Shown: in pieces, positions 11,854-27,438 of the stretch
How positions within the stretch are numbered: the first letter of the stretch is position 1
Layout: the number at the start of each line of letters is the position of its first letter
Source: Osedax fenrisi
Taxonomy: Eukaryota; Annelida; Polychaeta; Sabellida; Siboglinidae
Assembly (NCBI GenBank): GCA_964019155.1
Contig: OZ025244.1
Location: 39,723,045 to 39,787,044 of the forward strand
DNA: 64,000 nucleotides
Direction of reading: 5' to 3'
The notes under the pieces: generated by a model
Told to the model about the DNA's origin: nothing
Database searches by the model: none
Seen by the model: only the letters and a program-made list of their open reading frames with translations
Translations under genes and position numbers: made by a program

Positions 11854-14800
11854 AGATTGAAGAAGAGTCAGAAATCAAGATAAATTTAATTCCATCTCAA
11901 GTGACCTTTTTAGGCATATTTCTCGATATGATTCACTAGCCAAGATGACAGTTCAAGGTTGCGTTGAAGGTAATATATTACTTTCTATAGAAAGTGAAGG
12001 CCGTCTAAAGAGAAACTGAAGGAACGACAATTTGGATTGGTATAATGTCCCCTTTCGTGACCTATAGGTAGGGGCGTCGGAACGATATTTTGTATGGGGG
12101 GGGGGGGCTATTTATTTCTATTTTATATTATATATCCTATTATTTATTACTAATATAATTACTAACTATATCTTATTAATATCATATACCTCTTGAGTCT
12201 ATATTAACCCTTTAATATGCAATTAATAATATTTTATTTTTATAACAATAAGTAGGAATATATTAGAAAATAAATAATAAATATTAAATAATTTATTATT
12301 ATATAGATATAGATTTATATTTATAAATATATCCATCTCAATTGTGTGAATTATTTTTTGATTGACATTTGCCATTACTAATGCATTGAATATACTATCT
12401 AGCATACTAGATCGTAACAACGTCTTTATTATTCGTAGCTTACTAAATCCGCGCTAACATGACACAGAACTTGAGGGCAAACCAATAAAATTTGATCAAA
12501 TCTATTATGCCTGAAAATATTTTTTTGAAATTTTGGAGATTGTTCCATCATGTATATTTTTATCCTCATCAGATGGTATTGAACGTATTGATTGATTTGA
12601 ACATATGTAAATTCGATCTTTCAATCGTTAATTCTTCATAAATTTTTAATAACATCTGTTTAGTGTAGACAATTAATAGGATTAATAAGATTAATATAAA
12701 AAAACAAACCTTTTTTTCATGAATTATATTATTTGTAATAATGATTCCTTTAATTTATAAGAATATATAAATAATGTTTCCTTAGTATAAAATTTGGTTT
12801 TAATTTTCTTCATTATGTTATCTAACAACTCAGTATATTATATTCTGTGAATATTAATGATAGTATATTAACTGATCATATATGATCAGTTAATATGTTA
12901 ATATATATATATATATATATTAGATATATCTAATCACATTCTTATATTAACACAACATTAACAATGTTATATTATTTTATCTAGATAAGGTACCTTACAT
13001 AGTCTTTTGCACTTTCATTACTATACATCTCATACATATTTATAATAAGTTATATTATATGTCTTATTATTATTATCTGAATTAGATATACTTAGAAAAT
13101 TAAATTAGATATATTTAAAATAAAAATAAATTATTATAATGTTTTATTATAAACATTTATTAGACGCTATATTGTATTTTATAAAAAAAATTATATAATA
13201 TGTTTATAAAAGTAGGTTATTAACCTTGAATCAATATAAAAACTTGTATATATAAAATATAAAATATTTTTGTTTCTATATCTTCAATTAATGTGTGCAA
13301 ATTATTTCTATCATTATTAAATTTAATTAGAATCAGCTTTACTATTATCTGATCCTTTATGTTTATTTATTATTGATTTTTATTATGATTATATATAATT
13401 ATAATTATATATGCTTTCAAGTATATTTTTTATAAATGTTACCTTCAATATTATTTGTTGGTATCATGAAAGATTTCACCTTCATATCCAAGCTTTCAAA
13501 TATCAAACTTAAAATATTCATAAAACAATATTTGACTTATTCATATTTTTTAATAATAAATTTGCAATATATTTGTGGTCTAATTTGGTAATATAATCTA
13601 ATTCTTTATATTATTTCAGTACATCGATTATACCACTATATTGATCTAATGTTGTTTTAATATATGATTTTCGCAGTCCATCTTGTTGGGCATAATGGTT
13701 TGAAAGGCTTTGCTTTGTTATTATTAGTATTATATACAATCCGGAATTTGATCGTTTGTTCATATAATAATCCCAAATCATGAACCAATATCAAGGCTTT
13801 TCTTATATTTATATTAGTATCTAATGATTATGCTATTAAGTTTGTGCGATGAACTCCAAATTGTGTATACAAAGTTAATGGATATGTATTCATTATTATA
13901 GTCTTTACACCATTATATTGACTAGACATATTAGCTGCACCGTCATATGACTGTCCTCTTAATTTAGAAATAGGCAAGTTAAGATGTTAAAGTTGAGAAA
14001 GTTCCATTAATATCTTATAATCAAATATTTAATAATTCAGATTTATATAGTTGAATAATTTCATTCTTAATATCGCCAGATAATAAGTATCTCTCAGAGA
14101 TTCTCTCATGAATAGTATCATATTTCATGGGTGGGGGGGGGCAAACAATAATTAGTCCCCCCCCCACGTATGTTTGGTGAAATTATTTAGCAAAAATTTG
14201 TATTAACAAAGACAATATACTAGATTTAATGTATATACAATTTATTAATACACATTTCATGGGGGGGGGGCAAAACATACTTAGCCCCCCCCCATATTTT
14301 TGAATGGGGGGGTCCGATACCCCCGCCCCCCTGTTCCGACGCCCCTAACTATATGTATACTATAGTATACTATAGGTAATACCTGTTAGGTATACTATAT
14401 AATACTATAGTCTATATAGACTATATATATATAGTCATATATTCAGTATACTGATCACGAAGAATAGAGTTGAAAGTTGAAGTTGAAGTTGAATTGAAGT
14501 TGTGTTCGTCATTATCATGTTCTCCCCCTATAATTCATCATCACGGGAATTAACTAACTAAGTAAGTATACTATATATATAGTAATATATACTATACCTC
14601 TAACTTTTTAAGGTATACCTTCAATATATATACTACTATCAAATATTTTCCGAAGGAATGATATAACACTTACGCGAAATCGTGTAATCCGAATTTGTAT
14701 ACAAAATTCCCTAGTGCCACCTACATCGGGTTACTTTTAGGAACTATGTGTTATTTATAATGTAAATTCGTATCAAACTATACACTTTTAAAATGTTAAA

Positions 14801-17648
14801 TAATATGCTTTAAATTAGTATTTATATGATGAAAACTAAGTGTTCATTATTAAAACATAACAAACAAATATGGTATGTATGTTTTAAATGCTATACATTT
14901 TTATTAATTGAGTAAAAGCTAATTTATATTGCATGTTATTTAATAGAGCAATGCACATATTGTTGTATGAAAACAGAGCCGAACCTAAATTTATTTCAGT
15001 GATTCGATACTACTGCTAGCAGCGGCATTGGGTATTACTAAATTATGTTGTATGCATAGGGAGTGTTATATCTTTGCTTCGCAAAATCTTTGCTACTATA
15101 GTATACCTACAAAGGTTAGATGGTAACGTGTAGATTATACATAACTATTTAGTGTTGGGATAAACAAGATAGTGAGGCAAACAGAACATTACCTCGATAT
15201 GGGGGATTTTATCGAGTGCGTATGCAATTCTGTTGAGGGGTATACGTAATATATAACGTATACTATAATAGTTGTTATGCAATAGACCCCATACCATATG
15301 GTGTACTACATAGTGTGTAGTCAATATACAAACTATGTACACATGCATGAGATTATGTAATTAAAGAAAATATAAATTGAATTAATAATATATTTGCCTT
15401 CCATTTTTCTTTAAATTAAATATACACAGTGTATTTTGTAACTGTATTATTAAATATATTGCATAACCTATTGTATATCGTAATACAAGTTAGGCCACAA
15501 ATGTGACCACTAAGTGTTATACACATTGTATACACGTAGACGTATCACGTGCACACACGTGACATGCACGTAGACCTATCACGTGCACACACTATCACGT
15601 GACGTGCACCGTGGCGACACTCTGCTGTATCATACCGGCTACATCAGCAGTAGATGTGTCCAGTTAGCATGGTAACGAGAGCTATTTATAGAATACTCGA
15701 CTCGGTACTTGACGAGCGCACCTAAACAGCGAGTATGAATATGCGCTCGAACGAGTACAAACACACACACAAACACACACACATGAACACACGCATGAAC
15801 ACATATATGTGTTATAAGCGCACACTGATGACTCATAGCTATGTCAATTATTACGTAATAGCGTGTTAAGTGCTCTACGTTAAGGTTCCGGTATAGTACA
15901 GCTATGTACAGGTATGTGATGTATCTATAAGTACACTCACTAATTCATGACAATCTTGTATGCGTATATAAATATTTGTATATATATATATAATAATATA
16001 TCATTCCGCTATATATCCGTTATAGCGGATACAAATGGACCTCTCAAGACGTCATAGACTTGTACATTTTATAAATAAATGTGATGGGCCCAGGACATAT
16101 ATATATATATATATATATGCTAGAAAAGATTTTGCGAAGAAGTATTATATCTTTACTTAGAAATATCTTTAAGTCTAGCTTATTTTAATAATTTTAATTT
16201 TTAACATATTTTTCTTATATTGAAAGATCTATAACAAATTAACACATAGGGTGTCTAGATATGTATATATGTATACATACATATAAACACATGTATACAT
16301 ACATATATACACACACACTTGAATAGTATCGCATACAAGCTTTATCCCCCCTCGATAGAAAACATCGTAAAACGGTTACCTGTCTGGTTAGTAATCTGGG
16401 TCTGTTATTGAACTATGGGCTATTGAACTATGGGCTAGTTCCGGAATACCTGACAATGACACTATAGTGTAACTATATATAGTTATCGGATGGCTCGTTT
16501 TGAAAACAAGCTGGCGGCTAAACGAGGTAATGTCGCTTATACCTCGTCGTCGTATATCACAATTGACCTTTGAACCAGTCAGAGAAGAGGTCGTAGGTCA
16601 AGTCAAATGTTAATCGTGTGGTATCATTTACACAAGTTTTACGTATTATTACATAACGTACAATGTACGTCGTACATGGCGTGTAATAGTTAATAGGACA
16701 GTGTACCCCCACTGTACCCAAGGTTGTTGTGTTCTTAATCCTGGTATACCCCTATAGGGGGTATTTTAAGGGAGGATTAGGATTTATATTAATGAAATAT
16801 ATTATATTTTAGGTTATAGAAATAATATAATTTCAAATATAAAACTATCAGGAGTTGCTCTTTCTTACGATTTATGATGGAGAATATGATTAGTAATTTT
16901 AAGGCATCACATGACATGCCATGCGTGATATGATTATGTAAGAATGAAGGAATTATGAGTGCAGAGTATTAGTGCTGATTAGCATTAAATAGTAGGATAC
17001 CTAATCCGTATTAATTAACTTACCGACTATGAGGGATAGAAAACAGAATTATGTATATTATTATTATTTCTATAGCAATACATATAGCAATACATATATA
17101 TATATATATATATTATTATAATAAACTATAGTTTAGTATACTAAACTAACACATATGTTATATTACTATATTGTTATATCGTGCAATATATGAAAGTATC
17201 GGTATGCTATGCATGATGGACAATGATTGATATCTTACAAAACAATGCGATTGCAATATTATTAATAAATAATACTTATATATAAGAGGAAATTAGGAAA
17301 TATAAATGCGCTGTTTACATGCTTCTTTCATCATATTTACACTATATATATATATATAATGATAATATTTATACATACCATTCCAATCTAAATCATGAAA
17401 GATTTCATCAGCGATCTGTTTAGCGTTCGAGGTGATGTTATCAGCTTCCGACGGATCTCCTCTCATCTTCAGTATCGCCTAAAGTCATACGCAATACAGG
17501 CGCGCGTTAGTTAGTTATGCAATACAGGCGCGTCAGTTAGTTAGTTACGTAATAGACATGGTCGATAGAACACTCTTATTGTATAATGGATATGTATGAT
17601 ACACTGTAAGTGCATATACGGGAAAATAATATTATTTCTAATACTAAA

Positions 17649-17709
<61 letters not shown>

Positions 17710-19894
17710 TATAGTATGTATTATACATATAGTATAATATATATATATATATATAAACTATTAAAAAAACCCTTTCCCTACATATTAATTAAGCCTTTTA
17801 TTTAATTATACAATATACCTGTAGTTTTCACGCTCATGAAGGCGAATGCCCACACAAATATTGTTTACAAATATATTACCCCAATACATTAACATTTTTT
17901 TTATTGATATAGTATAATTTTATTTATTTATAAACTATATAACATTATTAGAATAATAACACATATAATAATATTAGTTACAGTTTTATAATAAGCATTT
18001 TAATATTTTGAGATATTTGTTAGAAAGGACACATCTTATTTTTCAAAATATAATTTGTTTCTCTTCGTATTTTTCAATTTGAGCATATCTGAAAAATATC
18101 GTTCATATAAATATGTTGGATAATTAAATGTTATATACAAATAGTAATTTAAATAAATGTGGATATTGATTCTTCATTTTAATCCAGAAGTCCTGGTGTT
18201 TATCAGAAATCTTCAATTGAATATTTGCAAATGAATTGTTTGGTATAGCATCAGTAGTTCGCTTTCAGCAGTTGTATCATCAACAGTTACTTTTTGAATA
18301 AAAGGTTTAAGGGAAACTTTTAAGAGATATATCATATAATTTCTCATATGAGAAATTATTTCAGGTGTATACTATAGTATTTCCTATAATGCTTAATTTC
18401 CCTATTTAAACCTTAAAATATTAATTATTATTTTATTTCATCTAATGATACCATTGCAATATTAATCCCATTATCGTTAACATAATTGCATAGTTTTGGA
18501 AACATCAATACATTGTTATACGTAATTTTCGAATCCACTTTTGAATTATTTTGATAAATACAGCTTTCTTGTTTACTAATTCTGCATACTTAGTACATAT
18601 TAATGTGTATTTTACTGTTAAACATTATTTCCTTAATGTTCCTTAATGTTCCTATCAACAAATTCAATATCGTTATTCTTCAAATCGGGATGTTTTGTTA
18701 ATAAGTGTCCATTAAGTCTTGAAGGTTTTAAGGCTGAATACTACATAACCAATAACACACTGCAGTGAAAAACCACATGTGGTTTTTCAACACCTTTATC
18801 CATTACTTTTGTGAAACCAAAGGCTAATAAATCATCATTGTACTTTATATTTTTAGTTTAATGAATATTTAAAAATTGTATTAATATATTATTTTAATAT
18901 TATTGTAAATAAATTTATAATTTATTTAACGAGTACACTTGAATCAATTGGCATTAATTTGAATGTCTTTGTAAACAAAAATTATTTTTAATATATATAA
19001 TAAATGTATATGAACATTCATTGAACGTTATACATAATATTCATTGAACCCTCCTTTATTAAAATGGACGTACCACCACATGCATGTGGACGATAGCCCC
19101 ACTATGATCAACCATTGCAATATACTATTATATAATGTAAGTATACTTATATATATTTAATTATATATATATATATATATATAAATAAATATATTTAATC
19201 AATATTTATGAATAACCATGTATAGTATTATAAATTATAAACACAAACATACGCATAAATATATAATATATTTGTTTACTACCTAAACTACTACCTAAAC
19301 ATAACAATGAGAATCACTCGTGCACGAATAACGTAATAATAGATCATTGTTATTTTACGTATTACGTCATAATAAGTATTGCATCATCTTACATCGAATA
19401 TCTTTCCTATTGGTTCATGAAGTTATGTTCATAAACTACAGGTATTTATTACATAGCTACATCATCGATATAAAGATTCTTTATATCGATGAGCTACACA
19501 CACGTCTTGTTTATACTATAGTATATATGTAGTATATATGTAGTATATATATATATATATATATACAACGATCGTTGCGACAATATTGTATATCGCACAT
19601 CTATATTACATATCATGCATGCGTGTATGTGCGCCCACACACTGTATACTATAAGACACATTGTACGTATGTGTTATAGAGCTAGAGAGATTTCTCTCTA
19701 GCTCTGTTGTGTGTGTACATCCGTATAGAAATAGAACAAACACACATAGCCGCGTGAGTATGTTTTCTATTATTTCATTATCAGAGATACTATTATCACT
19801 AATAAGATCATATATATATATATGTGATTATATCATATACTTAAACACATACACTTACACACACATACCCATACATACATCCATATACACACAC

Positions 19895-19935
<41 letters not shown>

Positions 19936-22900
19936 TACATATATATACTATAGTATAAACAAGACGTGTGTGTAGCTCATCGATATAAATAATCTTTATA
20001 TCGATGATGTAGCTATGTAATAAATACCTGTAGTTTATGAACCTAACTTCATGAACCAATAGGAAAGAGATTCGATGTAAAATGACGCAATACTTATTAT
20101 GACGTAATACGTAAAATAACAATGATCGATTGTTACGTAATTCGTGCACGAGTGATTCTCATTGTTATGTTTAGGTAGTAGTTTAGGTAGTAAACAAATA
20201 TATTATATATATATATAGATATATAATATTATATATATATATATATATATACACAAGTATATACGCGTATATGCGAAAGCTAATTATCTCAGCTACGCAG
20301 CATTGCGGTGACTACACGTCACGTGGTCCGACTTCACGTCACGTGACCACACGCCCGGTCACGTGTGCTGGTGTACAGCTAACCGAGCACATCTGTATGA
20401 TCTCCATCTTGCTGACTTGACCGCTAGCGTCAAGGTCATATATCTTGAACAGCCAGCGCAGCTTCTCGTCTATACCAGCCCGCATCGAGATGTTGGCCGA
20501 AGATAGGAACTCCCTGTGTATATATACGTGTATATACGTGTGTATTTAAATAAAACATTGAGATTGAAAATAACTTACATATTTACTCTGAAAAGAAAAG
20601 ATACCTAGAAAAAAGAGAGATAAGATAAGAAGAGTAACTTCCTGTATATATTATTTATTTTAATTTTTGGTGGAGGCCTATCATCCCATATATAGTTCCT
20701 ATATGAAATTAGATGAAGTTTTAACTTATAACCATATGGCTATAATGTCCCTTCGAATCCACTATTATGTTAAGTCATCCATATTTTTGCGGATCATTTA
20801 TTTATACACAATTATACTATATGGTCACTTATAACTATTATATAACATTTTGAGAGAGAGAAATTAATTTACTCACAACTTACTTGAAAAATACTGTAAT
20901 CTGAGAAAGAAAAGAGAGCGAGATAACATATAAAGAAAGAAATATAAGAGATATGGAAAGGGGATCAGTTCATGTGATATATTGACTATGTATTATTTAA
21001 TTATCTATAGATAATATTTTGTATATAAAATATTAAATTAAATTAAAAAAACCGGCATAAATGTAAAAGAACCGTCGTTATTTTGAAGTGTTTCAGAAAA
21101 CAATAAACCTGAAAAGAATACACTGTAATGTTTAATAACTATATATATATAAGTACTCGCACTTCTTCTACATATTTTCTAATTCATCTCAATAGACTCA
21201 TAAAGTATATTCATTAATAATTCTCTCTCTACTGTAAACGATCTACGCATGCATGACACAACCTTCCATCTGACCCCTGCCTATCTATAGATACATGTAT
21301 ACGTATACCTTCAACGTTAACCCTTCTTGTCATACATGTTCTCCCGATATTATCGTCAACTCACTAAACTCCTACTATGTTTCACCCTGCATTCACCCTC
21401 AATAATATAATATCACTTACTCAAAAACAAACCTTGTTCCAAGTTCCTTATGAAATTGTCGCCGATATCCCATATACCATTATTAATAATATATTATAAA
21501 TATTTTTATTCAAGCAACTTATCAACCGCTTAAATACATATAATCTTTTTAACCCATTTCAAAACGCTTTTCGTAAGGGTCAATTGACTGAAACAGCTCT
21601 CCTCCGTATTAATGATACAATATTGCCTAAATTAAATATTAACACTTGTTTTCGGCTAATAATATTTAACCTTTCACCTATGCTTCATACCCTATACCAT
21701 AACCTACTAATCTCGCGGCTTACTATGATGTGAATATCTTACATAGTAATATAATAGTTTATTTATTATAAACTGTATAATCTCTCTTGATAGATAAACT
21801 CCACCTTCCTATTTCTACAATGCTAATCCTCGGTGATGTATTATAGGTCCCTCCCTCTCTTTGTTATACCCGTCCTATTGATGGTATCATTACGTGACAC
21901 TTTCCGAATATCCACTTCCCATATAGTTATATATAACTAGTATACTACCCATATAGTTATACTACCCATATACCATATGTTTGCTGATTATATTCGTCTG
22001 TTTAACTTTTACCCATTACCTGAGTACCTTACCTATCCCGTAGCGTTGGGCCGTATGCCCTAGGGTAGGGGCGCTGATGAATCGCTCACCATTTTACCCA
22101 TACATTATCATAATACTTTTAACTCTGAATTAATTAATTTGGCGACGATTATGACTTCTCTATAGATTATTATAATATACTATTAATGTATATCTCAAAT
22201 ACTATTGTAGTTATATACTTCTGATAGTTATTTTTTCAAATTTTACTCTAAATAACACGAATATATCATAATTTATTCCAAAAATCTAGAACGTTAAATT
22301 ATCCTTCGAGTCACATACGATCCATAACACAAATCCTCAACTTCCATCTATCCAGAATTTAAAATACGTAACTCACCTTCCAGAACCTTCCAGAACCATC
22401 ACGAATACACTAATCAACGCTAATGTACTATCCCGAGTCGACTCTTGTTATTCCTTAATTAACCCATTTCCGGATAAATCTGATTAGCAATTTTAAATAT
22501 GGATATTATGAAACGTGTTTCAATATGAATACCTAACTTATACGATGTACATACCACTATGTCACAACTTCTCATCATTCATCTCACACGTCGTACGTGG
22601 CTATAGTGGCTACCCTTCTCCCTCGGATGTAAACTATTTGTCCTCTCCCTATATAATAAATCGATATATTATGTCAACCTCAACTATAACTAACATATAA
22701 CTCAATAACCTACCATAGGTAATCCCATTTACTTCAGCTCATTACCAATATGTTCCTTATCTCGAGATAGATCTGGGGGGATCCCACAAATTCAGCAACA
22801 TATCTCTAAATTCTAGATATTTTATAATTCCGGTCCCATGGGATCTATTGAATTCCGTGTCATAATTAATACCATAGTAAGGGAAATGGGTAATCTGACC

Positions 22901-23512
22901 AGTTATAGATAATGTTGAATAACTTTATGAATATCATTAAAGATTCAATACATTTTCAATATAGATATATATTATTATATTGAATAGGATGACTTATTTT
23001 TTTCATTTTAGCTGTCATAATTGAATGTATACTGACTAGAATAGTCTACATGGTTAATGTATTCTCTATATAGAGTAATACATTACTTATATATATTAAA
23101 TGAATATATATATATATATTTCTATAGATAGATAGGTATGAAGGACATACGTAATGTGTCCTCGAGCCATTAACTCCGTCCGCAGCAAGTAGGTATCATG
23201 TGACAATACGTCGATATCAGGTTAAAAGTCTATATATAGATTTACTACAGTAAGTTAACCACACCCCTAAAAGTGGGAGGTACCGTCTATAAATATAATA
23301 GATGTAGAACCAGTGGCGATGCAGTAGCGATGCGTGTTGCAACTGTCATGCGCAGTGTCGTGTCACGTGATGTCCTCCTATGTCCTCCCGCGAACGTTAA
23401 TCTAATACACATGCAAAGTGATTAGTACACACATTCGTATCGCCTTACTGGCTTTCCACTGACCATATATAATCAGTGAAAATCATTTCCATATAGAGTA
23501 ATGGGTGTCCTA

Positions 23513-23561
<49 letters not shown>

Positions 23562-24714
23562 TTCAAGCCTCGTCCGGACCATTACTTTTTTTATAAAATG
23601 GGTCTTAAAATATTATTTAGAAGTGATCTTATATAATTGTGTATAAATAAATGATCGGCTCTCGTTAAAACCATGGATTCCTTAACATGAGAGCGGCTTC
23701 GAAGGGACATTATAGCCATGTACGCCGTACATTGTACGGTTATAAGTGATAACTTCATCTAAGTTCCTGGATGGGATGAAAAGACTCTACCAAATAAATA
23801 TAACAATAACAATATATATATATATATATATAACTCCCGATATCTCAGAATTTAAGAGACCGAATGTATCTGAGATATCGAATATTCTTACATGTATTTT
23901 TTTTATTATTATTTGGTGGAGTCCTTTCATCCCATCCAGGAACTTAGATGAAGTTTTCACTTATAACCATATATGGCTCTAATGTCCCTTCGAAGCCGCT
24001 CTCATGTTAATGCATTCATGGTTTTAACGAGAGCCGATCATTTATTTATACACAATTATATAAGATCACTTCTAAATAATATTTTAAGACCCATTTTATA
24101 AAATTAATTAATGGTCCGGACGAGGCTCGAAGCCGTGTCCTACTGCTTGTGTGTCTACATAGGTTTATAACCAAACTAAAACTAATAAAAGGTATAGGAC
24201 ATTGAGTTGACCATATATATAATACTATGTTTAATATATATAAAATACTAATAACTATATAAATATTGCCCGTTATTTTTTTCCTGTTATTTTTACCGTT
24301 ATTTTTTTTCCTGTTATTTTTTTCCAATCATAATTTAGAATTAGTAAGAATAATTAAATATTGTCAACATTTTATATTACTAAACTATACTATGTGCTAT
24401 ACCTAGTACTGATTACGTAATTAATATCTTAAACGTTTTATAGATAATTTGTATGTCAATATATAATTCATATTACTAATTTTATAATAAAATCGAAAAT
24501 ATAATTATAATAAATAATAAATATAACTTCATTATAAGGTTACATTATATCACTTAACCATACACTAGTAATATTATGTATATCTAACAGATTATATATA
24601 TATATTTATATTTCCATTATAATACGGTACTCCGTAATATATTATATAATATAGTATTATAATAAAAAGGTAAATTGACGTATACATATCATAAATATAT
24701 TTATCTAACAACTA

Positions 24715-24774
<60 letters not shown>

Positions 24775-25631
24775 GTTGTTTTATTTCATAGTTAGATAGG
24801 TCATATATGATGCATAGTTATTATCATTACTATTCTATATTATATAATACAATAGTATTTGGATCTATATCGATAATATATATATAATTATGTAATTATT
24901 TATCTTTGTTTATAATAGTTATGATGACCTATCGACTATAATAGAAAACAACAATATATGTATAATACCTATAGGTAATTATATTATATATATAATACAA
25001 AACAGGTAAATTGATCAAATATATTCAATACATTAGTTTAATAATATTCTATGTATACATACAAATAATAGGCATACTTATATAAAGTTATATTTAATGA
25101 TATATTATCTTAATAGTTATATATCACTATGTATAATAGCTCAAATTGTAAATGGGCGTATTATAATGAGTTCATAATATAAATGGGCGTATTTATCATA
25201 TCATGTGATAAATACACCATCAGTATTTAGGTTATAATTATAACACGCCAGAATAGCACCGACGCTAAATAGCGACTACCTTCTACTATCGGTGTCGATC
25301 ACGTGCTGATCACGTGTACGTAACATGACGTCACCGGTGACACCCGACACCTATTGTATTACGGTAATCGTCCGTAGCGATCTCGGACACAATGGTGGTC
25401 CAGGTAGCGGTGGTCAAGGCGAACAATAGAAGTGGCCACGGGCGATATAACGCACGCCTCTATGCACCTGTGACTCGCACACACCATATTGCGTAATACT
25501 ATGATGCAATCACAGCGTAGCCTAGCGGATATTGTCGCACCATGGGCCATATTATTCTATGCGATATTTTACTATTTTTGATAAATCGAACGTCGATCGC
25601 ATACGTTAAAACTTGAAAAAAAATTGTAAGC

Positions 25632-25709
<78 letters not shown>

Positions 25710-27386
25710 TATATAATATATTATACCTTATTTAAACTTAAAATATTAACCTAAATTCACTTTCTCATACCGAAATGTAAACATCTATTACTTGTATGTG
25801 TGTGTGTTTATGTTATATTGAAAATATTCCATTTTATTTTGAAACTCATTAGACGAACGTTATATAATCTACTAAATAAAAGGTGACTTCAAAAAAATAT
25901 TGTCTTCTAATAAATATCAATAATTATTATTATTATTATTTAAATATGTCCTATAGGACATCTATGATATACACTATATATATATATATATATTAAGATT
26001 AATTCCGAAGATAAATTGACATCCGAAATATAAATAAATAATGAACCACTTAAAATTGTTGACACATTCAAATACTTAGGAGCAATCATCGAATTATTAT
26101 TATTATTATTTAAATATGTCCTATAGGACATCTATGATATACACTATATATATATATATATATATTTAGATTAATTCCGAATGTAAATTTACATCCGAAA
26201 TATAAATAAATAATGAACCACTTAAAATTGTTGACACATTCAAATACTTAGGAGCAATCATCGACGATAAAGGTTCAAAGACCGAAATAAAAGCTAGAAA
26301 AGGATAGGTGGTAGCAGCTTTATCTAAACTAAATATTATATGGAACGATAACTCACTATAGTATACAACTGAAATTGAAAATGAAACTTATGCTATCATT
26401 AGTCAGCTCAATATTCTTATATACATGTGAAACATGGAATATAACCAAAGAATTGCAAGGAAAAATAAGAGCGCTAGAAATGAGATGTTTAAGAAGATTA
26501 CTGAATATACCTACGGAGAAATAATTACTAATATTGAATTAAGAAGTATAGTAACCCGTGAAATTGACCCTCACTCTGAATTACTAGAAATGGTCATTAC
26601 GAAAAAGTTAAAATGGTTTGGTCATGTAATAAGATCTAATACTATGTCTAAAACACTTCTCAAATGTACTATTGGTGGTAAAAGAAGGAGAAGGTGGCCC
26701 AAAATGGAATGGCAAGATAATATCGTGAATGAACCGGTCTTGGGTTGGAATAAGCCATGTTAAGAACGAAAAATAAAGAAGGATGGAAGACAATTAATTT
26801 TCTTTAACAATTGTTAAGAAATCAACTGCGCCCCTACGGCATCCACATGCTATGGAATAGTAAAAAGGTAAAAGTAATATATATTTATATAAATACAGTA
26901 AATCCCGCTAACTAAGAACCCCCGAATTCGGAATACTTCTTAAGAATCATACGTTTTATGAGCCTAGTTTGTTTTGTATCCACATAAATAAATATAAGCA
27001 TACTTTATATATTTAAGAAACTAGATATATCAGACACATTTTGTTCTTCGAGTCTGAGTTATCGGGAGTTGATGGTATATATTCAAATATAATTTATAAA
27101 TTTTGTTATATCTGTCATATTTTTACTGTTATTTTTTATCCGTTCATTTATTACATTTATTTTGTTTCTTGATTCTTACTACTGAATAATGGAATTACTA
27201 AGATTACAGATAATAGTGTATTTACTAAAGTGAAATACTTTACATCAATAGGGGAGTGGTGTGGGCCAACCCTCCCCTATTATTAATATATAGTATTTAC
27301 ACCTATATAATTTACATATGATTTAGCACACGGCCAATCAACAATATATTTACTAAACCAATTAAGGAAATTATTAAGTCTATTAC

Positions 27387-27438
<52 letters not shown>

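Noticed and set aside
11684..11939. Thr- and Val-rich frames on both strands
   Set aside because: Translation of the (GTA)n and (TA)n microsatellites.
19347..20149. Two similar 'proteins' on opposite strands
   Set aside because: They are mirror translations of the two arms of the foldback element, not paralogous genes.
25359..25550. 63-codon minus-strand frame as an extra NCS exon
   Set aside because: The 579-nt CDS is complete without it, and it has no NCS-like residues or matching splice phases.
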